Assembly: GCA_017554445.1 (NCBI GenBank)
Contig: JAFZIJ010000126.1
Location: 1 to 64,000 of the forward strand
Length of the DNA stretch: 64,000 bases
From: Victivallales bacterium
GTDB lineage: Bacteria; Verrucomicrobiota; Lentisphaeria; Oligosphaerales; Oligosphaeraceae
Direction of reading: 5' to 3'
In this document: in pieces, positions 37,739 to 45,351 of the stretch
How positions within the stretch are numbered: the stretch's first letter is position 1
Layout of the letters: each line of letters starts with the position of its first letter
Notes under the pieces: generated by a model
Told to the model about the DNA's origin: nothing
The model's database searches: none
Seen by the model: only the letters and a program-made list of their open reading frames with translations
Translations under genes and position numbers: made by a program

Positions 37739-38626
37739 ATGCAGGAAAAAGCGAAAAATCTTAGTGATACACGCGGAAACCGACTCGGCATCGGTTTCTT
37801 CCTGCTCTGTCTGCGGCTTTTCGGGCCCAAATTTTGCTGTATTTTCGTTTGGTTCGTCGCTCCGTTCTATGCGCTTTTTGACAAACAGGCCTTCGAAGCG
37901 GCCGCCCCCTATTTGCGCAGCCGTTTCCCAGACGCCTCGCCGTTGAAGCTACGCTGGCATTTCTGCAAAATGTGCGTGTCGCAAGGCCAAGTCATGATTC
38001 TCGCCCATTGGATTCGCTCTGGCCATCATGTTAACGTATTGGATATCAACAGTCAAAACGCCAACGATTTAATCCAGCAAGCCCCTAATGGTTTTATCCT
38101 CTTGCTCAGCCACGTCGGCTGTTGGCAGGCCACCATCACGCGTCTGGAAAATCTTGAAAAGCCAGTTCATCTACTCATTCAGACCAATGTCAACGAAGCT
38201 GTCGTCAAGCTCTTCAAAGGCAGGCAAATCAGCGTCATCAGCAACGAAGCCGCATTCGGCGGCCTGTTAGATTGCATGAACGCACTTGAAAAACATGAAA
38301 TAGTCTGTATAATGGGAGATCGGTTGCCGCCAGACGCAGAAAACGCCCTCCATCTCACCCTGCATGGGCGGACGGTTTCCATTCCCGCGGCCCCATGGCT
38401 TCTGGCGGCGCGCTGCCACAAACCAATCTTTCCCGTCTTCACGATGATGACGGGCCTCGCAGGCGGAATCGATTACATCTTCGAATCGAAGATTCAACTT
38501 GATTACGATCTGCCACGAAAACCAAAACCTGAACAGCTCCAACCATTTATAAAACCTTATGAAGATGCTTTGAATCGTCTGATCGACCAATATCCCTACC
38601 AAATTTTCCACTATCAAATCCATTGA
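37739..38626 (+). CDS. LpxL/HtrB-like lipid acyltransferase with altered catalytic motif
   Basis: 295 aa. The fold pattern of Kdo2-lipid A acyltransferases is clear: an N-terminal membrane segment, LSHVGCWQ, then MGDRLPP and an APWLLAARCHKPIFPVF strand. The usual catalytic pair is His-x4-Asp/Glu; here it is His125-x4-Gln130, so the acid is replaced by an amide. The enzyme may be altered in mechanism, use another acid, or be inactive. In known clusters an enzyme of this class is thought to acylate the polyene lipid anchor. Confidence 0.8.
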   Translation: MQEKAKNLSDTRGNRLGIGFFLLCLRLFGPKFCCIFVWFVAPFYALFDKQAFEAAAPYLRSRFPDASPLKLRWHFCKMCVSQGQVMILAHWIRSGHHVNVLDINSQNANDLIQQAPNGFILLLSHVGCWQATITRLENLEKPVHLLIQTNVNEAVVKLFKGRQISVISNEAAFGGLLDCMNALEKHEIVCIMGDRLPPDAENALHLTLHGRTVSIPAAPWLLAARCHKPIFPVFTMMTGLAGGIDYIFESKIQLDYDLPRKPKPEQLQPFIKPYEDALNRLIDQYPYQIFHYQIH

Positions 38627-38648
38627 CCATAACCCAAACGGAACTCCC

Positions 38649-38921
38649 ATGGAAGACACCACTCAATTCCGCAACCTATTGAAAACCAAGCTTATCGAAT
38701 GGCTTCAACTCGAAGACATGAAGCCAGAAGACATTATCGATGACGAACCGCTCTTCGGCGACGGCCAAGGCCTCGGCCTCGATTCGCTCGACGCCGTCGA
38801 AATCGTCATCGCTATGAAACGCGAATTCGGCATCCAGCAGAGCGAATTCGAAAACAAACGTGAAATCTTCCGCACATTCGCCACGCTGGCTGATTTCGTT
38901 CAGGCTAATAAGCAGAAATAA
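38649..38921 (+). CDS. Acyl carrier protein 2 of the aryl-polyene cluster
   Basis: 90 aa; phosphopantetheine site Ser46 in GLGLDSLDAVEI. It is more divergent at the N-terminus than ACP 1 and lies directly before the KS block, so it may be the elongation ACP, with ACP 1 serving starter transfer. That division is inference from the two-ACP design of characterised aryl-polyene clusters. Confidence 0.92.
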   Translation: MEDTTQFRNLLKTKLIEWLQLEDMKPEDIIDDEPLFGDGQGLGLDSLDAVEIVIAMKREFGIQQSEFENKREIFRTFATLADFVQANKQK

Positions 38922-38931
38922 CGCAACTTAC

Positions 38932-40092
38932 ATGTCCTCTTCCATCATCGGCATCGGCATTATCTCCGCGCTCGGCAAAAACCTCCTTCAGACCAAGGAG
39001 AATCTTTTTGCCGACACGCCCGTATTGCCTCATCCGCCAACAAAAATCGAAACATCACTCAACCTGCCAGTTTTTGAAATCCCTGATTTACCGTCACTTC
39101 CAGATTATCCAGGCGGTTATACAGGCCAGATTCTCAACATCGCGTTGGATGAAGCAATTGCCCAGTCAAATCTCTCGATGAATGATTTACGGAAGCTCCG
39201 CGTCGGTGTCGCCATCGGCACAACGGTCGCCTGCCAATTGAACAGCGTCCCGTTCTATGCAACGCTCCGCAAAGGCGAAACGCCAGACATCCAACCATTA
39301 AAAAATTACATCGACGGCAATCCCGCCGAATATATCCGCCGCCGTCTCGGCCTGCACGGCCCCGCTATAACCATCTCCAACGCATGTTCTTCCGGAGCGG
39401 ACGCCATCGGCATCGGCCATTTGTGGCTGAAGCAGAACATCTGCGATGTCGTCATCGCAGGCGGTTCGGACGAACTGAACAAAATTCCGCTGGACGGTTT
39501 CAACGCGCTCGGCGTCTGCTCCTCTGAACCATGCAAACCCTTTGACGCCAATAGGAAAGGCCTTAATCTCGGCGAAGCTGCGGGCGTCGTCATCATGACA
39601 AACCTTCCCGAAACGTGTTCGCCGTTCTCCGTCATCGGCTTCGGCAAACGGGCGGATGCCTTCCACATCACCCAGCCGAAACCAGAAGGCGAAGATTTGG
39701 AAAAAGCGATCAAACAAGCACTTGCGGAAGCGAATCTCTCACCGAACGACATTGCGTTCATCAATGCCCATGGCACGGGAACAGAAGCCAACGACGCCGT
39801 CGAATCGCATGTTTTCGGCCGCGTCTTCGGCGATTCCGTCCCATTCATGTCCACGAAAGCCCTTACAGGCCATACACTTGGGGCCGCTGGTGCCATTGAG
39901 GCGATTTTCACGCTGCTCATGCTCGAACGGCAGCTCGCCGTCAAAAGCACGCGTTTTGAAACGAAGCCTGACGACTTTCCAGTCGCTCCGCTCCGCGAAA
40001 ACCGTCCGCTCCATGACGCGCATGCCGCCCTCTCCACCTCCCTCGCGTTCGGCGGTTCCAATACCGCACTCGTCCTCCAATACCAACCGTGA
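38932..40092 (+). CDS. Beta-ketoacyl-ACP synthase, aryl-polyene cluster KS 2
   Basis: 386 aa from the ATG at 38932, ten bases after the ACP stop; the frame is open upstream into the ACP gene, but that part is not KS-like. Nucleophile Cys152 (NACSSGADAIGIG); histidines in NAHGTGTEANDAVE and KALTGHTLGAAGA. It is full length and should be active. It is followed four bases later by a half-length KS-like protein, suggesting a KS-alpha/KS-beta type pair. Confidence 0.92.
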   Translation: MSSSIIGIGIISALGKNLLQTKENLFADTPVLPHPPTKIETSLNLPVFEIPDLPSLPDYPGGYTGQILNIALDEAIAQSNLSMNDLRKLRVGVAIGTTVACQLNSVPFYATLRKGETPDIQPLKNYIDGNPAEYIRRRLGLHGPAITISNACSSGADAIGIGHLWLKQNICDVVIAGGSDELNKIPLDGFNALGVCSSEPCKPFDANRKGLNLGEAAGVVIMTNLPETCSPFSVIGFGKRADAFHITQPKPEGEDLEKAIKQALAEANLSPNDIAFINAHGTGTEANDAVESHVFGRVFGDSVPFMSTKALTGHTLGAAGAIEAIFTLLMLERQLAVKSTRFETKPDDFPVAPLRENRPLHDAHAALSTSLAFGGSNTALVLQYQP

Positions 40093-40096
40093 CATT

Positions 40097-40762
40097 ATGC
40101 TTCTCGTCAAACAGCAGAATTTCATCGAAACCTTCGCGGAAGCGGATATCAAGGCCGTGAAATCTCAATGCGGCCTGCGCCGAGCGGACCATTTCACGGC
40201 ATTGGCCACAACGGCCATCAAACTCACGTTCCCCGAACAGTTTCCGTCTTTCCTTCCTGAAGATACAGGACTGATCGTCACGTCTTCCTTCGGTCCGCAT
40301 CGAACCGTTTTCGCCATGCTGGACGATATTCTCGATTATCCGGAAGACCAGATACTGCCGACGAAATTCTCGCATTCCGTCCAAAACGCCGTCGCCTCCT
40401 ATCTCGGCACGATTCTCGGCCTAAAAGGCCCTGCATTCGCCATCTCCAACTTCGAATCACCGCTTGTCGAAGCCTTGAAACTGGCAGACACGCTACTTGC
40501 CGCCAATCTATGCCCACAACTCCTTCTTCTTGCAATAGAAGAACATGCGTTGCTAACACAATCCCTCCCAACACTCTATCCAGAGCATTTTCCATCTGAA
40601 CCGAAGGAAGCCGCCGCCGTCTTCCTTCTCGAACCGTCCTCAGAGCCAGCCGCCGTCAATCTGCAATCGAATGATTCGCACGACGGCATCTTCGGTCTTC
40701 CTGTCGAACAGGCCAACGCACTCGCACAAAAGCCCCTTCCTTATACTATCGCTTTGTCATGA
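40097..40762 (+). CDS. Half-length KS-like protein (chain-length-factor type), Cys replaced
   Basis: 221 aa from the ATG at 40097; the frame is open further upstream but that overlaps KS 2. It matches only the N-terminal half of a ketosynthase (GLIVTSSFGPHRT; FSHSVQNAVASYLGTILGL; LKGPAFAISNFESP). Glu120 stands where the nucleophile Cys would be, as in chain-length factors where that Cys is lost. The C-terminal catalytic histidines are absent. This fits the short chain-length-factor subunits (ApeC-like) known from aryl-polyene clusters, which pair with an intact KS. Confidence 0.8.
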   Translation: MLLVKQQNFIETFAEADIKAVKSQCGLRRADHFTALATTAIKLTFPEQFPSFLPEDTGLIVTSSFGPHRTVFAMLDDILDYPEDQILPTKFSHSVQNAVASYLGTILGLKGPAFAISNFESPLVEALKLADTLLAANLCPQLLLLAIEEHALLTQSLPTLYPEHFPSEPKEAAAVFLLEPSSEPAAVNLQSNDSHDGIFGLPVEQANALAQKPLPYTIALS

Positions 40763-41841
40763 ACACTATACACATCCTACACGCAGACGGCATCTCCGCC
40801 GCTGGCAACACGCCACAAGACGCAGCGAAGACGTTCTACGCCGCGGCGCAACCATTCCGCGTTCCTGGCCACTTCAATTACAAGGACTTGAAACTGGGCG
40901 TCATCGACGGTCTTACGCCCGAGCAAGGCCAATCCCGCGCCTTTGCGTTGATTCAGCGGATATGCTCACGCCTGCCTGCGCTTCCGCCTAATACGCGCCT
41001 CTATCTTGCCACGACCGTTGGAGCCATCGACATTCTCGAACAGGCCGCCGCCGATGAAAAGCCAGACTGCACAGGCCTTCTTCTTCAAGAAGCCAAACGG
41101 TTGACACATTGCCAAGACGCCATTCTCGTGGCCGCCGCCTGCGCCTCCGGCCAAACCGCCACCGCCATGGCCATGCGTGCCTTGTCGTTAAACCATTGCA
41201 AATACACACTTGTCATCGGTATAGACATCACGTCCGAATTTGTCACAGGCGGTTTTGCCTCTCTCCGCGCCTATTCGAAAACCATCGCCCATCCGTATGA
41301 CGCCAATCGAGACGGCCTTCTGCTCGGCGAAGGCGCGGGAGCTCTTCTGCTTTCTCAAGACGATGACAGTCAATCACTTGGCGAATTGATTTCCGCCTTC
41401 GAATCATGTGATGCTTCCCATATCACCGCTCCGGATTTGACTGGTGAAACGCTCGCCACACTCATCAACCGCACGCTTGATGATGCGCATCTCACGCCCA
41501 ATGACATCGGTTGTATCATCGGCCACGGCACAGGCACGATTTTCAATGACGCTTCCGAAATCGCCGCTCTCAATCGCGTCTTCGCCACACCGCGCCCTCT
41601 GATTTCCATCAAAGGCAACACAGGCCACACGCTCGGTGCCACAGGCGTTCTGCAAATCGTTTATGCGCTGCAATTTCTGAAACATGGCCAACTGCCGCCA
41701 CAGGCCGGTCTCACAACACCCGCCGAAGGCGCGGAAGGCTTCGTTTCGACGAAGCCGCAACCGCTCCAATCCAATCTTGTCCTCTCCCTGAACGTCGGTT
41801 TCGGCGGTCTCAACAGCACCAACCTCCTCCAATCAAAATAA
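40759..41841 (+). CDS. Beta-ketoacyl-ACP synthase, aryl-polyene cluster KS 3
   Basis: 360 aa, shorter than KS 1 and KS 2 mainly in the N-terminal half. Nucleophile Cys128 in AAACASGQTATAMAM; histidines in GHGTGTIFND and KGNTGHTLGATG; C-terminal NVGFGGLNSTNLL. All catalytic residues are present. The start overlaps the stop of the half-length protein by four bases (ATGA), and another half-length protein follows after four bases, so KS 2 and KS 3 each have a small partner. Confidence 0.9.
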   Translation: MNTIHILHADGISAAGNTPQDAAKTFYAAAQPFRVPGHFNYKDLKLGVIDGLTPEQGQSRAFALIQRICSRLPALPPNTRLYLATTVGAIDILEQAAADEKPDCTGLLLQEAKRLTHCQDAILVAAACASGQTATAMAMRALSLNHCKYTLVIGIDITSEFVTGGFASLRAYSKTIAHPYDANRDGLLLGEGAGALLLSQDDDSQSLGELISAFESCDASHITAPDLTGETLATLINRTLDDAHLTPNDIGCIIGHGTGTIFNDASEIAALNRVFATPRPLISIKGNTGHTLGATGVLQIVYALQFLKHGQLPPQAGLTTPAEGAEGFVSTKPQPLQSNLVLSLNVGFGGLNSTNLLQSK

Positions 41842-41845
41842 CACC

Positions 41846-42412
41846 ATGATCGCATGCACCGCCACCATTGATTTGGATTCATCGACTGCGACGCTTTCCA
41901 GCCGTCCGCAACCCATTGCGTTCGAATCTCTTCAGCAACTCAAACAGTTGATGACCGAGAGCCCCGATTTCGTTCAAGGCGATCTCGCGGATTTCCGTCG
42001 CGCGGCGGACAACGTCCGCCTTGCGCAACTCGCCGCGATCCTCTGCGCCACCAATCTCGGTGATAAATGGTCGCCGGAAGCCACTGCACTCATCGGCATA
42101 AATGGCGATGGTTGCGCTCTTAACAATCGTCTCTTTTGGGACGATTTCATCTCGCACGGGCACGACAACGGGCGCGCCTCCCTCTTCGTTCCTACGCTAC
42201 CGTCCATTCCCGTCTGCGAAGCCGCCATCGCACTTCACATCCAAGGCCCCGTCCGCTACATCGCCGCGGAATCCGTAAATCTGCTGGAAGAAGCGATTTC
42301 CGACATGTTTGCAACCGATTCCTCCCTCCGTCAAATCATGACTGTCGAACTCTTCAATCGCAGTGTCCGCTGCGTGTTGTATACGCAACCACTAACCACT
42401 AACAACTCATGA
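41846..42412 (+). CDS. Second half-length KS-like protein, catalytic Cys absent
   Basis: 188 aa. It follows the N-terminal half of the ketosynthase fold only (GINGDGCALNNRLFWDDF; FVPTLPSIPVCEAAIALHI; GPVRYIAAES). At the position of the Cys it has a Glu-Ser pair, so it cannot condense. It may be a structural or chain-length partner of KS 3. The last residues (QPLTTNNS) are encoded by an AACCACT heptamer repeat, and the stop overlaps the reductase start by four bases. Confidence 0.65.
   Translation: MIACTATIDLDSSTATLSSRPQPIAFESLQQLKQLMTESPDFVQGDLADFRRAADNVRLAQLAAILCATNLGDKWSPEATALIGINGDGCALNNRLFWDDFISHGHDNGRASLFVPTLPSIPVCEAAIALHIQGPVRYIAAESVNLLEEAISDMFATDSSLRQIMTVELFNRSVRCVLYTQPLTTNNS
42387..42407 (+). 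repeat. Heptamer mini-repeat, family E (AACCACT), inside a coding end
   Basis: Units AACCACT, AACCACT, AACAACT in perfect 7-bp phase. They encode the C-terminal tail of the half-length KS-like protein and end one base before the ATG of the ketoreductase (42409). Confidence 0.6.
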
Positions 42413-43131
42413 AAACCGCACTCATCATCGGCGGCTGCAAAGGCATCGGCCGCGCCATTTCCGAACGTCTTGCCCAAGACGGATTCGACATCATCGCCAC
42501 CTGCCGCAAGCCTGGTCTGGATTCGGACGAAACAGCGCAACTCGTTCAGAATCATCAGCGAACATTCACCGTTCTTCCGCTCGATGTCACAGAAGCGGAA
42601 GCCGCCAAAGCAGCTCTGTGGCCCTATCTCGAAGGCGAAAAGCTTCCAGACGTCATCGTCTATAACGCAGGCATCGCACGCGACAATCTATTCGCGTTCA
42701 TGAAGCAAAACGAATGGGCAGATGTCATGGACACGAACCTCAACGGCTTCTATAACACCATCCAGCCGTTCATCTTCGGACTTCTCGCACGCCGTAGTGG
42801 CCGCATCATCGTCATCACTTCCGCTTCTGGGCAAGTCGGTCAAGCGGGACAAGTCAACTACTCCGCTTCCAAAGCCGCTCTCATCGGCGCCGTCAAAGCC
42901 CTCGCCCGCGAGATCGGAAAGAAAGGCATCCGCGTAAATGCCGTCGCTCCAGGCGTTATCGAGACCGATATGACGAAAGACCTGCCGCAGGACAAAATCC
43001 TCCCGTTGATTCCGCTCCACCGTTACGGCAAATGCGAAGAAGTCGCCGCCGCCGTCAGCTTCCTTGCCGGTCCAGATTCCACCTACATCCATGGGCAAGT
43101 CCTAGCCGTCAATGGTGGCCTTGTTATTTGA
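42409..43131 (+). CDS. FabG-type 3-ketoacyl-ACP reductase
   Basis: 240 aa SDR. The cofactor motif is GGCKGIGRAI (GGxxGIG instead of the common TGxxxGIG). The catalytic set is Ser in ITSASGQVG and Tyr/Lys in VNYSASKAALIG; VNAVAPGVIETDMT closes the site. It reduces the 3-keto group before dehydration and is the only KR in the cluster. It is translationally coupled to the preceding gene (ATGA overlap). Confidence 0.93.
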   Translation: MKTALIIGGCKGIGRAISERLAQDGFDIIATCRKPGLDSDETAQLVQNHQRTFTVLPLDVTEAEAAKAALWPYLEGEKLPDVIVYNAGIARDNLFAFMKQNEWADVMDTNLNGFYNTIQPFIFGLLARRSGRIIVITSASGQVGQAGQVNYSASKAALIGAVKALAREIGKKGIRVNAVAPGVIETDMTKDLPQDKILPLIPLHRYGKCEEVAAAVSFLAGPDSTYIHGQVLAVNGGLVI

Positions 43132-43160
43132 TTTATTGCCAATAACTTATAAAAAACACC

Positions 43161-44591
43161 ATGTCAAAGCACACTATAGTCGTTGGCTCTGGAATATCAG
43201 GCTTGACTACGACTCTCCTTCTTGCAAAGAAGGGGCATCAAGTCACGCTAGTCGAGAAACTTCCGCATATCGGTGGTTTTCTCAACCGTTTCAACCGTGG
43301 CGGCTTGCGCTTCGATACAGGTTTCCATTTCACAGGCGGCTTCGGCGGCATTCTTTCCGACTTTCTTGAACTCCTTGGTTTTCAAGATGATGTCAAGCCT
43401 GCTCCTTTAAAGACAGAAGTCTTCATCGCCAATCAAGACAAACGAATCTTCCTGCCACCCACAGGCCTGCCCGATCTTGCGGAATCCATCGCTATGCATT
43501 TTCCACAGGACGCAGCCGCCATTCGAAAATACTACGCCGCAGAGCAGGAAATCGTCGATGCCACGCCGATGTTTGATTTCAAACATTTTGACCAAGCCGA
43601 CCTCATGTCTATGCTGACTGAATACGATGCTCTCACCGTTCAAGAATATCTGGATTCCCTATCGCTTAAGTCGCCTGAACTGAAGGCGATCCTGCCAATC
43701 ATGGCACTCTGCCACGGCACCCCCCCCGTCGAATCCGATTTCCCCTACCACTGCCGTTGCTCCTATAATCTCGACAGCCATCTGACTGCTGTCCAGCATG
43801 GTGGCGACGCATTCTTGACCGCCTTCAAACGTGAATTCGCCAAATACGGCGTCGATATCCGCACAGCCACCACCATCCAATCGCTCGAATTTTCGTCTTC
43901 TTCTTCAACCTGCACAGCTGCAATTCTTTCCGATGAAACGCGTTTGGAGGTCGATGATATTTTCTTCGCCATCAATCCGCAATCGTTCCTCCCCTTGCTT
44001 CCAGACAACTACCTGCCCGCCCGCATCAAACGACGCGTCCGCAATCTCAAACCGACATGCAGTTTCTTCACCGTTTGCGGCTGTCTGGACGACGGTCTCC
44101 ACATGGAAAACACGCTCACTTTTTTCTTGCGCGACAGCGACATCAACCAAATGCTCCTCCCGAACGCCACCAGCTACAGCACAGGCATCGTCACCTCCAA
44201 TGATCCGCAAAATGGTTGCACAACGTTTACGGCCTTCCGCACGATGTTTTTAGAAGACTGCCTCGCACAATGCGGTCCGTTCGACAGCTCCTACCGCCAC
44301 GAACAGAAGTATTTGGAATTCAAGGAGAAAGTGACGGAAAGCATTTTAGACGACATCGCCCATGCCTTCCCCGCCCTGCGCGGTCATCTGCGTGTCATGG
44401 ATTCAGCGTCGCCGTTGACCAGCCAACGTTTTTCACCGCCGATCGGCTCTGCCTACGGAACACGCCAAACCATTGGTGTGTCGCGACTTTCGGGCCGTCT
44501 GCCCGTCACCAACTGCCACGCTCTCGGCCATCATGCACACTTCCCCGGCATTCTCGGCTGCATGCTTGGCGCTTATCTTGCCTGCATGTAA
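43161..44591 (+). CDS. CrtI/phytoene-desaturase-like FAD oxidoreductase
   Basis: 476 aa. The N-terminal FAD motif VVGSGISGLTTTLLLAKKG and LVEKLPHIGG are characteristic of the carotenoid desaturase/isomerase (CrtI/CrtISO) superfamily, and the C-terminal FPGILGCMLGAYLA helix completes the FAD site. It is the last gene of the cluster, 29 bp after the reductase. It could desaturate, isomerise or oxidise the polyene or its head group; similar oxidoreductases occur in flexirubin-type clusters. A hairpin directly after the stop probably ends the operon. Confidence 0.8.
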   Translation: MSKHTIVVGSGISGLTTTLLLAKKGHQVTLVEKLPHIGGFLNRFNRGGLRFDTGFHFTGGFGGILSDFLELLGFQDDVKPAPLKTEVFIANQDKRIFLPPTGLPDLAESIAMHFPQDAAAIRKYYAAEQEIVDATPMFDFKHFDQADLMSMLTEYDALTVQEYLDSLSLKSPELKAILPIMALCHGTPPVESDFPYHCRCSYNLDSHLTAVQHGGDAFLTAFKREFAKYGVDIRTATTIQSLEFSSSSSTCTAAILSDETRLEVDDIFFAINPQSFLPLLPDNYLPARIKRRVRNLKPTCSFFTVCGCLDDGLHMENTLTFFLRDSDINQMLLPNATSYSTGIVTSNDPQNGCTTFTAFRTMFLEDCLAQCGPFDSSYRHEQKYLEFKEKVTESILDDIAHAFPALRGHLRVMDSASPLTSQRFSPPIGSAYGTRQTIGVSRLSGRLPVTNCHALGHHAHFPGILGCMLGAYLACM

Positions 44592-44592
44592 A

Positions 44593-44609
44593 ACTGCCCT
44601 GCGGGCAGT
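44593..44609 (+). terminator. Hairpin after the aryl-polyene cluster
   Basis: ACTGCCC / GGGCAGT, 7-bp stem with a 3-nt loop, two bases after the last stop codon, then CTTATGG heptamers instead of a U-run. Comparable hairpin-plus-heptamer units follow the stops at 46233 and 51132. Confidence 0.55.
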
Positions 44610-44610
44610 G

Positions 44611-44638
44611 CTTATGGCCTATGGCTCACGGCTTATGG
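44611..44638 (+). repeat. Heptamer mini-repeat, family D (CTTATGG), four units
   Basis: Units CTTATGG, CCTATGG, CTCACGG, CTTATGG in perfect 7-bp phase directly after a hairpin. Other copies are at 46253-46287 and 51152-51179. Confidence 0.85.
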
Positions 44639-44652
44639 AGGGAAATTCGCTA

Positions 44653-44743
44653 TTCTGGATATTCTGGAATTATTGGATATTCTGGAAGGGATAGAAAAAC
44701 GGGATTTATATCCAGAATATCCAGACATCCAGCTAATCCAGCC
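44653..44743. repeat. Nonamer mini-repeat, family B, as two inverted arrays
   Basis: Four 9-bp units of the TTCTGGATA type (44653-44688) face an array of TCCAGAATA-type units (44711-44743). The 12-base GGATATTCTGGA at 44675-44686 is perfectly complementary to 44711-44722, so a hairpin with a 24-nt loop can form. The same family is a clean seven-unit array at 62158-62220. Confidence 0.75.
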
Positions 44744-44785
44744 ACACACCTGCGTCTTTATTGGCTTTGTTCAGTAAACCACAAA

Positions 44786-44805
44786 ATATTCGTATCCGTT
44801 CGTGG
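44786..44805 (+). repeat. Decamer mini-repeat, family G (ATTCGTGTCT)
   Basis: Two 10-bp units, ATTCGTATCC and GTTCGTGGTT. The same order of variants (…TAT…, …GTGGTT) occurs in the three-unit array at 60370-60399. Confidence 0.65.
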
Positions 44806-44866
44806 TTTGAAAAAATAGCCGTGCTATATTGTTTGGTCGCCCTGTCACAATCACAATTTCAACAAT

Positions 44867-45280
44867 ATGGATACCGTCTCTCCAGAAAAGCGCAGTGAAA
44901 CCATGAGCAAAATCCGGTCAAAGAACACGAAGCCGGAATTGGTCGTGCGTCATCATCTGCACATGCTGGGCTTTCGCTATCGTCTCCATTCGCCGAAACT
45001 GCCCGGACATCCCGATATCGTTCTGCCTAAATGGCATACGGTGATTTTCATCAACGGCTGCTTCTGGCATCGCCATGAAGGTTGCAAAGTCGCCACAATG
45101 CCGAAATCCAACGTGGAATTCTGGGAAAAGAAATTCAAACGCAACGTCGAGCGCGATAAAAAGGAGCAAGCTGCGCTGAAGGAGGCCGGCTGGCATGTCA
45201 TTGTCGTCTGGGAATGCGAAATCAAGAAACGCCTTGATTCGCTGGCAGACGATATCACGACGCATGCCGCCTCATCATAA
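44867..45280 (+). CDS. vsr: Very-short-patch mismatch repair endonuclease
   Basis: 137 aa, the normal Vsr length. TKPELVVRHHLHMLGFRYRL, the catalytic Asp50 in LPGHPDIVLP, and the zinc/metal region FINGCFWHRHEGC are intact. Vsr nicks next to T:G mismatches that arise by deamination of 5-methylcytosine, and usually sits beside a cytosine methyltransferase gene. No methyltransferase is within the window. The start has no ribosome site. Confidence 0.92.
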   Translation: MDTVSPEKRSETMSKIRSKNTKPELVVRHHLHMLGFRYRLHSPKLPGHPDIVLPKWHTVIFINGCFWHRHEGCKVATMPKSNVEFWEKKFKRNVERDKKEQAALKEAGWHVIVVWECEIKKRLDSLADDITTHAASS

Positions 45281-45302
45281 ACAATCGCGCAGGACGCGCT
45301 TC

Positions 45303-45347
45303 TCTCGTCGTTTTCGTCCCTTTCGTCGTTTTAGTCCTTCCCTTCCC
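45303..45347 (+). repeat. Nonamer mini-repeat, family A, five units
   Basis: Units TCTCGTCGT, TTTCGTCCC, TTTCGTCGT, TTTAGTCCT, TCCCTTCCC in 9-bp phase, ending four bases before the ATG at 45352. Both the consensus and the distance to the start match the array at 19277-19330. Confidence 0.85.
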
Positions 45348-45351
45348 CACA

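Noticed and set aside
39656..40096. N-terminal extension of the half-length KS-like protein
   Set aside because: It would overlap 437 bases of KS 2 in another frame; the extension is Ser/Arg/Pro-rich and not KS-like. The ATG at 40097 gives a proper start.
44593..44805. CRISPR array or IS end
   Set aside because: Units are only 7-10 bp with no spacers, and no cas or transposase gene is near; these are tandem mini-repeats.
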